NCBI RefSeq assembly: GCF_014268455.2
Contig: NZ_CP077085.1
Span: 1,240,001-1,304,000 of the forward strand
Length of the DNA: 64,000 nt
From: Pseudomonas shahriarae
Lineage (GTDB): Bacteria; Pseudomonadota; Gammaproteobacteria; Pseudomonadales; Pseudomonadaceae
Direction: 5' to 3'
Positions within the stretch are counted from its first letter, which is position 1; each line of letters starts with the position of its first letter. A program made the translations under genes and the position numbers. This document shows positions 1-8,016 of this stretch, piece after piece. Under the pieces are notes generated by a model. The model was not told where the DNA came from, did no database searches, and was given only the letters and a program-made list of their open reading frames with translations.

Positions 1-137
1 CCGGTCATGCGTTCGAAGGCGGGGTTCACGTAAATCAGCGGTTTGTCCTTGCCTTCCCGTTCCGCCACGACAATCCCGTCGTTGGAGGCATTGACCACCA
101 TTTGCATGAGCTTGGCGTTGATCATTGAGCGATCCAT
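1..137 (-). CDS. short LOV-domain blue-light photoreceptor, N-terminal part only
   Basis: Only the first ~45 codons are in the window; the gene runs off the left edge. The visible start reads MDRSMINAKLMQ, then NASNDGIVVAEREG and YVNPAFERMTG. This is the N-terminal cap and first strands of a PAS/LOV domain and closely resembles the short LOV proteins of P. putida (SB1/SB2-LOV). Those bind FMN and form a cysteine adduct in blue light; the cysteine motif lies outside the window, so photochemistry cannot be confirmed. A second in-frame ATG at 125 (MINAK) is an equally good start. A PAS sensor with further output domains remains possible. Confidence 0.7.
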   Translation of the reverse strand, partial: MDRSMINAKLMQMVVNASNDGIVVAEREGKDKPLIYVNPAFERMT

Positions 138-228
138 AGCGTGTTTGTGGATTTCTTAGTGTAGGGCAACCCACCCGGCTGCCAACTGTTAATATCCCAG
201 GTTTTCACTCAACTACAGGATCAGATTG

Positions 229-684
229 ATGAAAGTCGCCATCCTTTCCGGCTCGGTCTATGGCACGGCAGAAGAAGTTGCCCGCCACGCCATGGGTATC
301 CTCAATGCAGCCGGTTTCGAGGCCTGGCATAACCCGCGGGCGACCCTGGCCGATGTGCAGGCCTTCGCCCCGGACGCCTTTCTGGCCGTCACCTCCACCA
401 CCGGCATGGGCGAACTGCCGGACAACCTGATGCCGCTGTATTCGATGATCCGCGACCAACTGCCCGCCGCCTGGCGCGGTTTGCCTGGCGCGGTGATCGG
501 CCTGGGCGACGCCAGCTACGGCGACACCTTCTGTGGCGGCGGCGAGCAGATGCGTGAGTTGTTCGGCGAATTGGGCGTGCGCGAAGTCCTGCCAATGCTG
601 CGCCTGGATGCCAGCGAAAGCGTCACCCCGGAAGCTGACGCGGAGCCATGGCTGGCAGAGTTGGTCAGCGCACTGCGCGGCTGA
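229..684 (+). CDS. flavodoxin (MioC-like)
   Basis: A 151-residue single-domain flavodoxin, a small FMN electron carrier. The N-terminus KVAILSGSVYGTAEEVA is the phosphate-binding loop (the usual T/S-x-T-G-x-T region, here SGSVYGTAE). TSTTGMGELPDN around residue 65 and GLGDASYGDTFCGGG near 105 are the two FMN-flanking loops. The ATG at 229 has AGGA eight bases upstream, better than the TTG one codon earlier. The 3' end overlaps the convergent LysR gene by about 20 bases. The electron-transfer partner cannot be told from context. Confidence 0.85.
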   Translation: MKVAILSGSVYGTAEEVARHAMGILNAAGFEAWHNPRATLADVQAFAPDAFLAVTSTTGMGELPDNLMPLYSMIRDQLPAAWRGLPGAVIGLGDASYGDTFCGGGEQMRELFGELGVREVLPMLRLDASESVTPEADAEPWLAELVSALRG

Positions 685-1561
685 TCGGGTATTCGCGCAG
701 CAGCGCCAGCCAGGCCAGGGCGGCTTTCGACAGATAGGCGCCCTTGCGCCAGATAAAGGCAATATCCCAACGTAGGAATTGCGGTGCCCTGAGTGTCAGG
801 CGCACCACGCCGGGACGTTCCAGCCCACGTGCGACCACGCTGGGCAGAAGCACCACGCCCTGGCCGGCGGCCACCAGTGCCACCAGAAAGTCCGCCTGGC
901 CACTGCGCCCACTTTCCCGGGGTGTGAAGCCCAGTTGCTGGCAGGCCTGGAGTAGCCGGTCATTGAGCACAAAGCTGCGCTGGTACATCAAAAATGGCGT
1001 GTCGGCCAACTCCTCCAGGCCAATCTCTGTGTGCTGCGCCAGTGGGTGGTCCACGGGCAGCAGCGCATCCAGCGGTTCATCACAGAAAGCTTGCCAGGCG
1101 AAAGCCGGATCGGTGGGCAGCAGGCTGCCGCCGACGTCCAGCTCACCCGCGAGGATTGCCTGCTCAATATTGCGGCTGCCGCCCTCGAGCAATTGGATGC
1201 TGACATTGGGGTAGCGCCGGCGATATTCGGCAAACAGCCCGGCAAACAGGGTGTCGCCCCCCAACTGCGGCAGGCCCATGCGCAACTCGCCACGGGTGAG
1301 TTGATTCAAGTCGTCCAGCTCGCTCAGCAGCTCGGTTTGCAGGCGCAACATGGCTTCGGCCCGTTGCAGCACCACCTGCCCGGCGGCGGTCAGGCGCACC
1401 TGGGAGCCAATGCGGTCGAGCAGCGGCGTGCCCAGGCTTTGCTCCAGTTGCGCCACTTGCTTGCTCACGGCGGACTGGCTGATATGCAAGGTTTTCCCGG
1501 CCTGGGTAAACCCGCCACGGTGGACCACTTCGATAAAGCTGCGCAGTTGTTTGAATTCCAT
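665..1561 (-). CDS. LysR-family transcriptional regulator
   Basis: A 298-residue LysR-type regulator. The N-terminal winged helix (MEFKQLRSFIEVVHRGGFTQAGKT, then the SQSAVSKQVAQLE recognition helix) is followed by a periplasmic-binding-like effector domain, with FLVALVAAGQGVVLLPS near residue 230. I start it at 1561 because LysR proteins normally begin at MEFKQL; a longer frame upstream adds atypical residues. It diverges from the CidA/LrgB pair at 1654, so it probably controls those genes, as CidR-type LysR proteins do. The effector is unknown. Confidence 0.88.
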   Translation of the reverse strand: MEFKQLRSFIEVVHRGGFTQAGKTLHISQSAVSKQVAQLEQSLGTPLLDRIGSQVRLTAAGQVVLQRAEAMLRLQTELLSELDDLNQLTRGELRMGLPQLGGDTLFAGLFAEYRRRYPNVSIQLLEGGSRNIEQAILAGELDVGGSLLPTDPAFAWQAFCDEPLDALLPVDHPLAQHTEIGLEELADTPFLMYQRSFVLNDRLLQACQQLGFTPRESGRSGQADFLVALVAAGQGVVLLPSVVARGLERPGVVRLTLRAPQFLRWDIAFIWRKGAYLSKAALAWLALLREYPISRAVR

Positions 1562-1653
1562 TGCGGTAATTCCTATTTGGAATGGCTTGCAGTCTAACAA
1601 TTCGCTTCGGGTATGCCACGCGGCTCTTTAAAATGAAGGCCTGCGAGGAACCT

Positions 1654-2046
1654 ATGTCTACTAAACGCTTAACCTTCAAACATCTGGGCCGGCTGCTGGT
1701 TGAGTTGCTGGTATTGCTGGCGATTTACTTGCTGGGCTGCCAAGTGGCCGTGTGGCTGGCCTGGCCGATCCCTGGCGGGGTGATTGGCCTGGGCTTGCTG
1801 TTGCTGGTGTTCGCCAGCGGCCTGATCAAACCGGCGGCCCTGCAATTGGGCGCTGGCCTGCTGATGGCAGAGATGCTGCTGTTCTTTATCCCGGCGCTGA
1901 TGAGCCTGCTCGATTACGGCGGCCTGATGCGCCATGACGGCTGGCGGATCATGCTGGTGATCGCCCTCAGTACCCTGATGGTGATGCTGGTCACGGCGTT
2001 TACCGTCGAACTGGTCTGCCGCTGGAAGTTGCGCCATGAAGCTTGA
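1654..2046 (+). CDS. CidA/LrgA family membrane protein
   Basis: A 130-residue inner-membrane protein with four hydrophobic helices. IPGGVIGLGLLLL is the CidA/LrgA signature. The family is described as holin-like and, with an LrgB partner, is linked to murein hydrolase control, cell lysis or export of small carboxylates. GAGGA precedes the ATG at 1654. It overlaps the next gene by 11 bases, so the two are translationally coupled. The divergent LysR gene is the probable regulator. Confidence 0.87.
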   Translation: MSTKRLTFKHLGRLLVELLVLLAIYLLGCQVAVWLAWPIPGGVIGLGLLLLVFASGLIKPAALQLGAGLLMAEMLLFFIPALMSLLDYGGLMRHDGWRIMLVIALSTLMVMLVTAFTVELVCRWKLRHEA

Positions 2047-2722
2047 ACTGATGCCGCTGTTCTGGCTGGCCCTGACCCTGGTGGCCTATGGTTTCAGCCG
2101 CTGGATCTATCGGCGTACCGGGCGCTACCTGCTGTCGCCACTGATTCTGGTGCCCGCGCTGCTGCTGGCGGTGGCCGTGCCACTGAACACCGCCTATGCC
2201 GAGTACTCCACCGACACCCATTGGCTGATGCTGGTACTGGGGCCGGTCACGGTGGCGTTCGCCATTCCGATCTGGCAGCAGCGCCAGTTATTGATGCGGC
2301 ACTGGTCGGCGTTGCTGCTGGGGATGCTGGCGGGTAGCGCGGCATCCATTGGCACCTCATTTGGCCTGGCCAAGGCCCTGGCCCTGGACAGTTCGGTCAC
2401 GATGTCGTTGGTGCCACGCTCGATCACCACGCCCTTTGCCATGCCCCTGGCCCATGACTTGGGCGGTGTACCGGAGCTGACGGCAGTATTTGTGATGTTC
2501 ACCGGTGTGTTCGGCGCCATGCTCGGTGGGGTACTGCTCAAGTGGTTGCCGCTGCGCAGTGCCCTGGCGCGGGGCGCGTTGTTTGGCGTGGGCGCCCACG
2601 GTGCGGGCGTCAGCCGTGCCCATGAAGTGGGGGGCGAGGAGGGCTCGGTGGCCGGACTGGTGATGGTCCTGACCGGTTTGCTCAACCTGTTTGCCGCGCC
2701 TTTATTGGCGTCGCTTCTCTGA
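2036..2722 (+). CDS. LrgB/CidB family membrane protein
   Basis: A 228-residue polytopic protein of the LrgB family. Conserved stretches include GTSFGLAKALALDSSVTMS and PRSITTPFAM around residues 105-140, and FGVGAHGAGVSRAHEVG near 190. It is the second half of a CidAB/LrgAB-type pair. Plant and bacterial homologues move glycolate, pyruvate or similar acids; which role applies here is unknown. The ATG overlaps the end of the upstream gene. Confidence 0.88.
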   Translation: MKLELMPLFWLALTLVAYGFSRWIYRRTGRYLLSPLILVPALLLAVAVPLNTAYAEYSTDTHWLMLVLGPVTVAFAIPIWQQRQLLMRHWSALLLGMLAGSAASIGTSFGLAKALALDSSVTMSLVPRSITTPFAMPLAHDLGGVPELTAVFVMFTGVFGAMLGGVLLKWLPLRSALARGALFGVGAHGAGVSRAHEVGGEEGSVAGLVMVLTGLLNLFAAPLLASLL

Positions 2723-2875
2723 CACCTTGTTGTACAAATATGAACTATCCTCGTAGTTGACTCGCTCGGTCATCAAGCTGGCTGCCAACGCAACTACGGC
2801 TGCCCCGAGGTCTGACTAGACTGGCCCATCACCCTAAAAAAATAATAAGAACACCACCGCGTCGAGGTCATTGCC

Positions 2876-3658
2876 GTGAGCCTAGCCCCCGTTCAATCGA
2901 CACAGAGTGTGAAAGACCAGGTCAGCGCCGCCGAATGGCAGGCCCGTATCGACCTGGCCGCCTGCTATCGCCTGGTAGCCCTGCATGGCTGGGATGATCT
3001 GATTTTCACCCATATCTCGGCCAAGGTGCCGGGCACCGAAGACTTCCTGATCAACCCGTTCGGGCTGATGTTCCACGAAATCACCGCCTCCAGCCTGGTC
3101 AAGGTCGACCAGGCCGGCAACAAGTTGATGGACAGCCCCTACGAGATCAACCCGGCCGGCTACACCATCCACAGCGCGGTACACGAAGTACGCCACGACG
3201 TGGTCTGCGTGCTGCACACCCACACGGCGGCCGGCGTGGCCGTGTCGGCGCAGAAGCAGGGCGTGCTGCCCATCAGCCAGCAATCGCTGTTCGTGCTGTC
3301 GAGCCTGGCCTATCACGCCTACGAAGGCGTAGCGCTGAACCACGAGGAAAAGGCCCGCCTGCAGGCCGACCTGGGGCCGAACAATTTCCTGATGCTGCAC
3401 AACCATGGCCTGTTGACCTGCGGTGCGACCATCGCCGATACGTTCCTGATGATGTTCACCTTCCAGCGCGCCTGCGATATCCAGGTGCTGGCGCAAAACG
3501 GCGGTGCGGAATTGATCGCCATCGAGCCGCAGATTCTGGCGGGGGCCAAGGCGATGATTGCGGGCGTGACCAAGAGCGCCCAAGGCATGGGCGGCGCGCT
3601 GGCCTGGCCGGCATTGTTGCGCAAGCTGGACCAACAAGACCCAGGATACCGACTCTGA
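2876..3658 (+). CDS. class II aldolase/adducin family protein
   Basis: A 260-residue class II aldolase/adducin-fold protein, a metal-dependent aldolase, epimerase or decarboxylase fold. THISAKVPG and LINPFGLMFHEI near residues 45-65, HTHTAAGVAVSAQ near 115 (metal-binding histidines) and LHNHGLLTCG near 175 are the family landmarks. The start is GTG at 2876 with GAGG upstream. It overlaps the hydrolase by one base (TGATG), so they are co-translated. The true substrate is unknown; family members in catabolic clusters often do carbon-carbon cleavage. It opens the island that runs to 12.1 kb. Confidence 0.85.
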   Translation: MSLAPVQSTQSVKDQVSAAEWQARIDLAACYRLVALHGWDDLIFTHISAKVPGTEDFLINPFGLMFHEITASSLVKVDQAGNKLMDSPYEINPAGYTIHSAVHEVRHDVVCVLHTHTAAGVAVSAQKQGVLPISQQSLFVLSSLAYHAYEGVALNHEEKARLQADLGPNNFLMLHNHGLLTCGATIADTFLMMFTFQRACDIQVLAQNGGAELIAIEPQILAGAKAMIAGVTKSAQGMGGALAWPALLRKLDQQDPGYRL

Positions 3659-4602
3659 TGCCACTGGCCGAGATCCCCCTGAGCGCCTGGCGCAAGCGCG
3701 GGCAGAGTTTTGTCTTTCGCGGGCAGACCCTGCGTTATTGGGTGGCCGGGCAGGGCGAGCCCTTGCTGCTGATCCACGGTTTCCCCAGCGCCAGTTGGGA
3801 CTGGCATTACCTCTGGCAGCCCCTGGCCCAGCGTTATCAGGTGATCGCCTGCGACATGCTCGGCTTCGGCGACTCGGCCAAGCCCCTGGACCACACTTAT
3901 TGCCTGCTGGAACAGGCCGACCTGCAACAGGCGCTGCTGGCCCATCTGCGGATTCAACAGCCGGTGCATGTCATGGCCCATGACTACGGCGACAGCGTGG
4001 CCCAGGAACTGCTCGCCCGGCACTACGAAGGTCGCTTTCAACTGGCCAGTTGTGTATTTCTCAATGGCGGGCTGTTCCCCGAGACCCACCGCGCGGCGCT
4101 GGTGCAAAAACTCTTGCTCAGCCCCCTGGGGTGGATGATCGGTCGCGCATTCGGGCGCAACGCCCTGGCCGACAGCTTCAAGCAGATCTTCGGCCCCGAC
4201 ACCCGTCCCAGCGAAAGTGCCCTGGATGATTTCTGGAGCCTGATCGAAAACAACGACGGCCCGCGGATCCTGCACAAACTCATCGCCTACATTCCCCAGC
4301 GCCGTCGCCAGCGTGAGCGCTGGGTGGCGGCCATGCAGCGCGGCGAAGTGCCGTTGCGGGTGATCGATGGCGAAGTCGATCCGGTCTCCGGCGCGCACAT
4401 GGTCGCGCGTTACCGCGAGTTGATACCGGACGCCGACACGGTGTTGCTGGCCAATATCGGCCACTACCCGCAGATCGAGGCGCCGGTGCAGGTGCTCAAG
4501 CATTACCTGGTATTTCGCGACGGCATCGGCAACAGCAAAGACCCGCTATGGGAACTGGCTTGTGTAGGAGCTGGCTTGCCTGCGATGGGTACACCTCGGT
4601 AA
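3658..4602 (+). CDS. alpha/beta hydrolase, MEST/epoxide-hydrolase-like
   Basis: A 314-residue alpha/beta hydrolase. HGFPS (residues 40-44) forms the oxyanion loop. The nucleophile elbow AHDYGDSVAQE places Asp109 as nucleophile, as in epoxide hydrolases, haloalkane dehalogenases and vertebrate MEST (HDYGD), not a serine esterase. DGEVDPVSGAH offers the acid and GHYPQIEAP the catalytic histidine. Likely chemistry is hydrolysis through an ester intermediate; the substrate is unknown. The last ~13 codons are read through a REP palindrome, giving a tail unlikely to be conserved. Start ATG overlaps the aldolase stop. Confidence 0.85.
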   Translation: MPLAEIPLSAWRKRGQSFVFRGQTLRYWVAGQGEPLLLIHGFPSASWDWHYLWQPLAQRYQVIACDMLGFGDSAKPLDHTYCLLEQADLQQALLAHLRIQQPVHVMAHDYGDSVAQELLARHYEGRFQLASCVFLNGGLFPETHRAALVQKLLLSPLGWMIGRAFGRNALADSFKQIFGPDTRPSESALDDFWSLIENNDGPRILHKLIAYIPQRRRQRERWVAAMQRGEVPLRVIDGEVDPVSGAHMVARYRELIPDADTVLLANIGHYPQIEAPVQVLKHYLVFRDGIGNSKDPLWELACVGAGLPAMGTPR

Positions 4603-4663
4603 ATCAGTTGTACCGAGGTGATGCAATCGCAGGCAAGCCAGCTCCCACATAAGCCAGCTCCCA
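4562..4663. repeat. REP-type palindrome pair overlapping the hydrolase 3' end
   Basis: The arm GTAGGAGCTGGCTTGCC-TGCGAT (4563-4586) is answered by its inverse at 4625-4648, with an inner stem around CACCTCGGTA/TACCGAGGTG. A third half-copy AGCCAGCTCCCACAC follows at 4652. The same palindrome family recurs in several gaps of the window. The stop codon of the hydrolase lies inside the inner stem. Confidence 0.85.
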
Positions 4664-4800
4664 CACAAGCTATCTCCTGCATCAGTTCAATCATCCCCGT
4701 GCCTTATTGCGCACCATTCACCCCCGCCCGTATTTATTGTGACCACAAGCCCGGTGCCTGACACTCAAGCCATCGTCCACTGTCTTCGCTGGAGTTCCCT

Positions 4801-5712
4801 ATGAGTGAGTCTGTGCAGTTCCAAGATAAAGTCGTGATCGTCACCGGGGCCGGGGGTGGTTTGGGCCGTGCCCATGCGCTGCTGTTCGCCAGGCACGGGG
4901 CCAAGGTACTGGTCAACGACCTTGGCGGCTCGACTCAGGGCGAAGGCGCCAACGCCTCGGCGGCCGACCGCGTAGTGGCCGAGATTCGTGAGGCCGGCGG
5001 CATTGCCGAGGCCAATCACGATTCGGTGACCGACGGCGAAAAGATCGTGCAACACGCCCTCGACGTGTTTGGCCGCATCGACGTGGTGGTGAACAACGCC
5101 GGGATCCTGCGGGACAAGACCTTCCACAAGATGGAGGACAGCGACTGGGACCTGGTGTACCGCGTGCACGTCGAAGGCGCCTACAAAGTGACCCGCGCCG
5201 CCTGGCCGCATATGCGCGAGCAAGGCTACGGCCGGGTGATTTTCACCGCGTCCACTTCAGGCATCTACGGCAACTTCGGCCAGTCCAACTACGGCATGGC
5301 CAAGCTGGGCCTGTATGGCCTGACCCGCACCCTGGCGTTGGAAGGGCGCAAGCACAACATCCTGGTCAACGCCATCGCGCCCACTGGCGGCACGCGCATG
5401 ACTGAAGGGTTGATTCCGCCGCAGGTGTTCGAGCGACTCAAGCCCGAGCTGGTCAGCCCGCTGGTGGTGTACCTGGGCAGCGAGGCCTGCCAGGAAACCT
5501 CGGGGCTGTTTGAAGTGGGCGGCGGCTGGATCGGCAAGACCCGCTGGGAACGCAGCCTGGGCGTAGGCTTTGATCCTGAGGCTGGCTTCTCGCCAGAGGA
5601 TGTGGCGGCGCACTGGCAGCAGATCTGCGACTTTGAAGGGGCGGCCCATCCCAAGGACAATATCGAAGCCTTGAAAGAGATGATGGACAACCTGCAGAAG
5701 TACAGCCTGTGA
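4801..5712 (+). CDS. SDR-family dehydrogenase, MFE-2 (17-beta-HSD4)-like
   Basis: A 303-residue classical short-chain dehydrogenase. TGAGGGLG (residues 15-22) binds NAD(P), NNAG sits at 98-101, and the catalytic Ser151, Tyr164 and Lys168 have proper spacing (YGMAK). FQDKVVIVTGAGGGLG and NDLGGSTQGEG resemble the (3R)-hydroxyacyl-CoA dehydrogenase domain of peroxisomal multifunctional enzyme 2, and the ~60-residue C-terminal extension also fits that group. It probably oxidises a 3-hydroxyacyl-CoA or sterol-like hydroxyl. It lies in line with the aldolase and hydrolase after a REP gap. Confidence 0.85.
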   Translation: MSESVQFQDKVVIVTGAGGGLGRAHALLFARHGAKVLVNDLGGSTQGEGANASAADRVVAEIREAGGIAEANHDSVTDGEKIVQHALDVFGRIDVVVNNAGILRDKTFHKMEDSDWDLVYRVHVEGAYKVTRAAWPHMREQGYGRVIFTASTSGIYGNFGQSNYGMAKLGLYGLTRTLALEGRKHNILVNAIAPTGGTRMTEGLIPPQVFERLKPELVSPLVVYLGSEACQETSGLFEVGGGWIGKTRWERSLGVGFDPEAGFSPEDVAAHWQQICDFEGAAHPKDNIEALKEMMDNLQKYSL

Positions 5713-5740
5713 TCGTTACCTGAAAAACATTTAATCCTGC

Positions 5741-5768
5741 GGGGCGCTGAGAGCGCCCCGCTTTTTTT
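5741..5768 (+). terminator. Rho-independent terminator of the aldolase-hydrolase-SDR genes
   Basis: The stem GGGGCGCT/AGCGCCCC with a GAG loop is followed by GCTTTTTTT, 29 bases after the SDR stop codon. Confidence 0.85.
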
Positions 5769-5775
5769 CAGGCAT

Positions 5776-5803
5776 AAAAAAGGCCGCTGCAAAAGCAGCG
5801 GCC
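5776..5803 (-). terminator. hairpin with T-run on the minus strand
   Basis: The perfect stem GGCCGCTGC/GCAGCGGCC with a four-base loop has an A-run on its left, so it reads as a terminator on the minus strand. No minus-strand gene is evident to its right; it may simply block antisense transcription. Confidence 0.55.
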
Positions 5804-6195
5804 GAAGTAAGACGTTGGATCAAGGAGCTACAAATCAACGTCAGTGAACACCGTTAACAGACTGAAAATAAGCTTCAATCCATCCAAAACTGGCTTTCGT
5901 GAAGCAGGCGGTTTGCCTTGAACGCCCGGCAAGAATAGTCCGTTGTAACAGAATGAAAAACACTGATTCAGGACAAGGACTGTTACCAAAACAACAACAG
6001 TGGCGCCCCTGCCGGGCGGGGGTATCCATTCTCTTGATGGCGTTCCATCCACTGCGTCCATAGCCCCACCGATACCCACGCTAGAGCCTGCGCTAATCCT
6101 TTCGAGCGACACAACGAATACCTCCTTGGTGCGCTTATCGCTCCTGCTGGCGGGCAGTAGGGTGGGGCCTTCTGTCACACCACCGGGGAAGACGC
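5804..6195. other. long leader upstream of the DUF1302 gene, no convincing gene
   Basis: About 390 bases without a supported coding sequence. A minus-strand frame covers most of it, but its protein shows no recognisable feature. The part from 5840 to 6000 is less GC-rich than its surroundings and holds repeated half-sites such as GTTAACAG, GTTGTAACAG and CTGTTACC. It is the likely promoter and activator-binding region for the DUF1302-DUF1329 pair, perhaps for the LuxR protein encoded downstream. Confidence 0.4.
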
Positions 6196-7986
6196 ATGAC
6201 AAAAACAACAATGCGCGCCATCTTCAGGCCACAGGCGCTGGCCGCTGCGGTTGCTTTGGGCTGCTGCGTTCAGGCGCAGGCTGTTTCATTCAATATCGGC
6301 GAGATCGAGGGGCAATTCGATTCATCGCTGTCGGTCGGGGCCAGTTGGGGCATGCGCGATGCCGACCGCAAGCTGGTGGGGACGGTCAACGGCGGCAGTG
6401 GCCAGGCCTCCACCGGGGATGACGGGCGCTTGAACTTCAAGAAGGGCGAAACCTTCTCGAAAATCTTCAAGGGCCTGCACGACCTGGAACTCAAGTACGG
6501 CGATACCGGTGTGTTTGTGCGGGGCAAATACTGGTACGACTTCGAACTCAAGGACGAAGACCGCGAGTTCAAGCCGATCAGCGACCACAACCGCAAGGAA
6601 GGCTCCAAATCCAGCGGTGCGCAGATCCTCGATGCCTTCGTCTATCACAACTATTCCCTGGGCAACCTGCCGGGCACCGTGCGCGCCGGTAAACAGGTGG
6701 TCAGTTGGGGCGAAAGTACCTTCATCGGCAACTCCATCAACAGCATCAACCCCATTGACGTCTCGGCTTTCCGCCGGCCGGGCGCCGAGATCAAGGAAGG
6801 CCTGATTCCAGTCAACATGCTGTTCGCCTCCCAGGGCCTGACCAACCAACTGACCGTGGAAGGTTTCTACCAGTTGGAATGGGACCAGACCGTGCTGGAT
6901 AACTGCGGCACCTACTTTGGTGGCGATGTGGCGGCCGATGGCTGCACCGACAACTACACCGTTGGCAGCCCGGCGATCCGCCCGCTGCAACCGGTCGCTG
7001 CCGCGTTCGGCCAGGGCTTTGGCGTAACCAATGAAGGGGTGATCGTACGCCGCGCCGCCGACCGTGACGCCCGGGATTCCGGGCAGTTCGGCATGGCCTT
7101 GCGCTGGTTGGGCGATGACACCGAGTACGGCCTGTACTTCATGAACTACCACAGCCGCACGCCGACGGTGGGCACCCTCACGGCCAACACCAACCTGGCG
7201 ACCATCGGCAATATCATCAATACCGCCAACGGCATTGCCCCCGGCAGTGGCGCCGGCCTGGCGCAGAGCGTGATGCTCGGGCGCGGCCAGTACTACCTGG
7301 ATTACCCCGAAGATATCCGCCTGTACGGCGCCAGCTTTTCCACGACCCTGCCCACCGGCACGGCCTGGACCGGGGAAATCAGCTACCGCCCCAACGCCCC
7401 CGTGCAACTCAACACCACTGACCTGACCCTGGCCCTGGTCAACCCCATCGCCGGTAACGCCGCGTCGCCAATCAGCAGCTCATTTGGCGCCGACAACATC
7501 GGCTACCGGCGCAAGGAAATTACCCAGTTCCAGACCACCATGACCCAGTTTTTCGACCAGGTGCTGGGCGCCGAGCGCCTGACCGTGGTGGGCGAGGCGG
7601 CCATCGTGCGGGTCGGCGGGCTGGAGAACAAAACCAAGCTGCGCTACGGCCGCGATTCGGTCTATGGCCAATACGGCTTTGGCGGTGACACCGACGGCTT
7701 CGTCACCGCGACCTCCTGGGGTTATCGCGCCCGGGCGATCCTCGACTACAACAACGTGATCGCCGGGATCAACCTCAAGCCCAACCTGTCCTGGTCCCAT
7801 GACGTCAAGGGCTACGGCCCCAACGGCCTGTTCAACGAAGGGGCCAGGGCGCTCAGCGTCGGGGTCGATGCGGACTACCGCAACACCTACACCGCGAGCC
7901 TGAGCTACACCGACTTTTTTGGCGGTGACTACAACACCCTGACCGACCGTGACTTCCTCGCCCTCAGCTTCGGCGTGAACTTCTGA
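6196..7986 (+). CDS. DUF1302 family outer-membrane-type protein
   Basis: A 596-residue protein with a signal peptide (hydrophobic segment to about residue 29, ending VQAQA) and a long beta-rich, aromatic-alternating body ending in the C-terminal sequence LALSFGVNF, as in outer-membrane barrels. FRRPGAEIKEGLIP and GKQVVSWGESTFIGNSIN are typical DUF1302 motifs. The family accompanies DUF1329 proteins in steroid, terpenoid and hydrocarbon degradation clusters and is thought to assist uptake of hydrophobic compounds. GGGGAAG precedes the ATG. DUF1329 follows 30 bases on. No RND-type (MMPL) partner is in this island. Confidence 0.85.
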   Translation: MTKTTMRAIFRPQALAAAVALGCCVQAQAVSFNIGEIEGQFDSSLSVGASWGMRDADRKLVGTVNGGSGQASTGDDGRLNFKKGETFSKIFKGLHDLELKYGDTGVFVRGKYWYDFELKDEDREFKPISDHNRKEGSKSSGAQILDAFVYHNYSLGNLPGTVRAGKQVVSWGESTFIGNSINSINPIDVSAFRRPGAEIKEGLIPVNMLFASQGLTNQLTVEGFYQLEWDQTVLDNCGTYFGGDVAADGCTDNYTVGSPAIRPLQPVAAAFGQGFGVTNEGVIVRRAADRDARDSGQFGMALRWLGDDTEYGLYFMNYHSRTPTVGTLTANTNLATIGNIINTANGIAPGSGAGLAQSVMLGRGQYYLDYPEDIRLYGASFSTTLPTGTAWTGEISYRPNAPVQLNTTDLTLALVNPIAGNAASPISSSFGADNIGYRRKEITQFQTTMTQFFDQVLGAERLTVVGEAAIVRVGGLENKTKLRYGRDSVYGQYGFGGDTDGFVTATSWGYRARAILDYNNVIAGINLKPNLSWSHDVKGYGPNGLFNEGARALSVGVDADYRNTYTASLSYTDFFGGDYNTLTDRDFLALSFGVNF

Positions 7987-8016
7987 TTCGGCTAAAAAAG
8001 AACAAGGACAACAACC

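Noticed and set aside
5828..6211. Minus-strand frame of 127 codons in the leader before DUF1302
   Set aside because: No ribosome site, no recognised motif, and it overlaps the DUF1302 start; more likely regulatory DNA.
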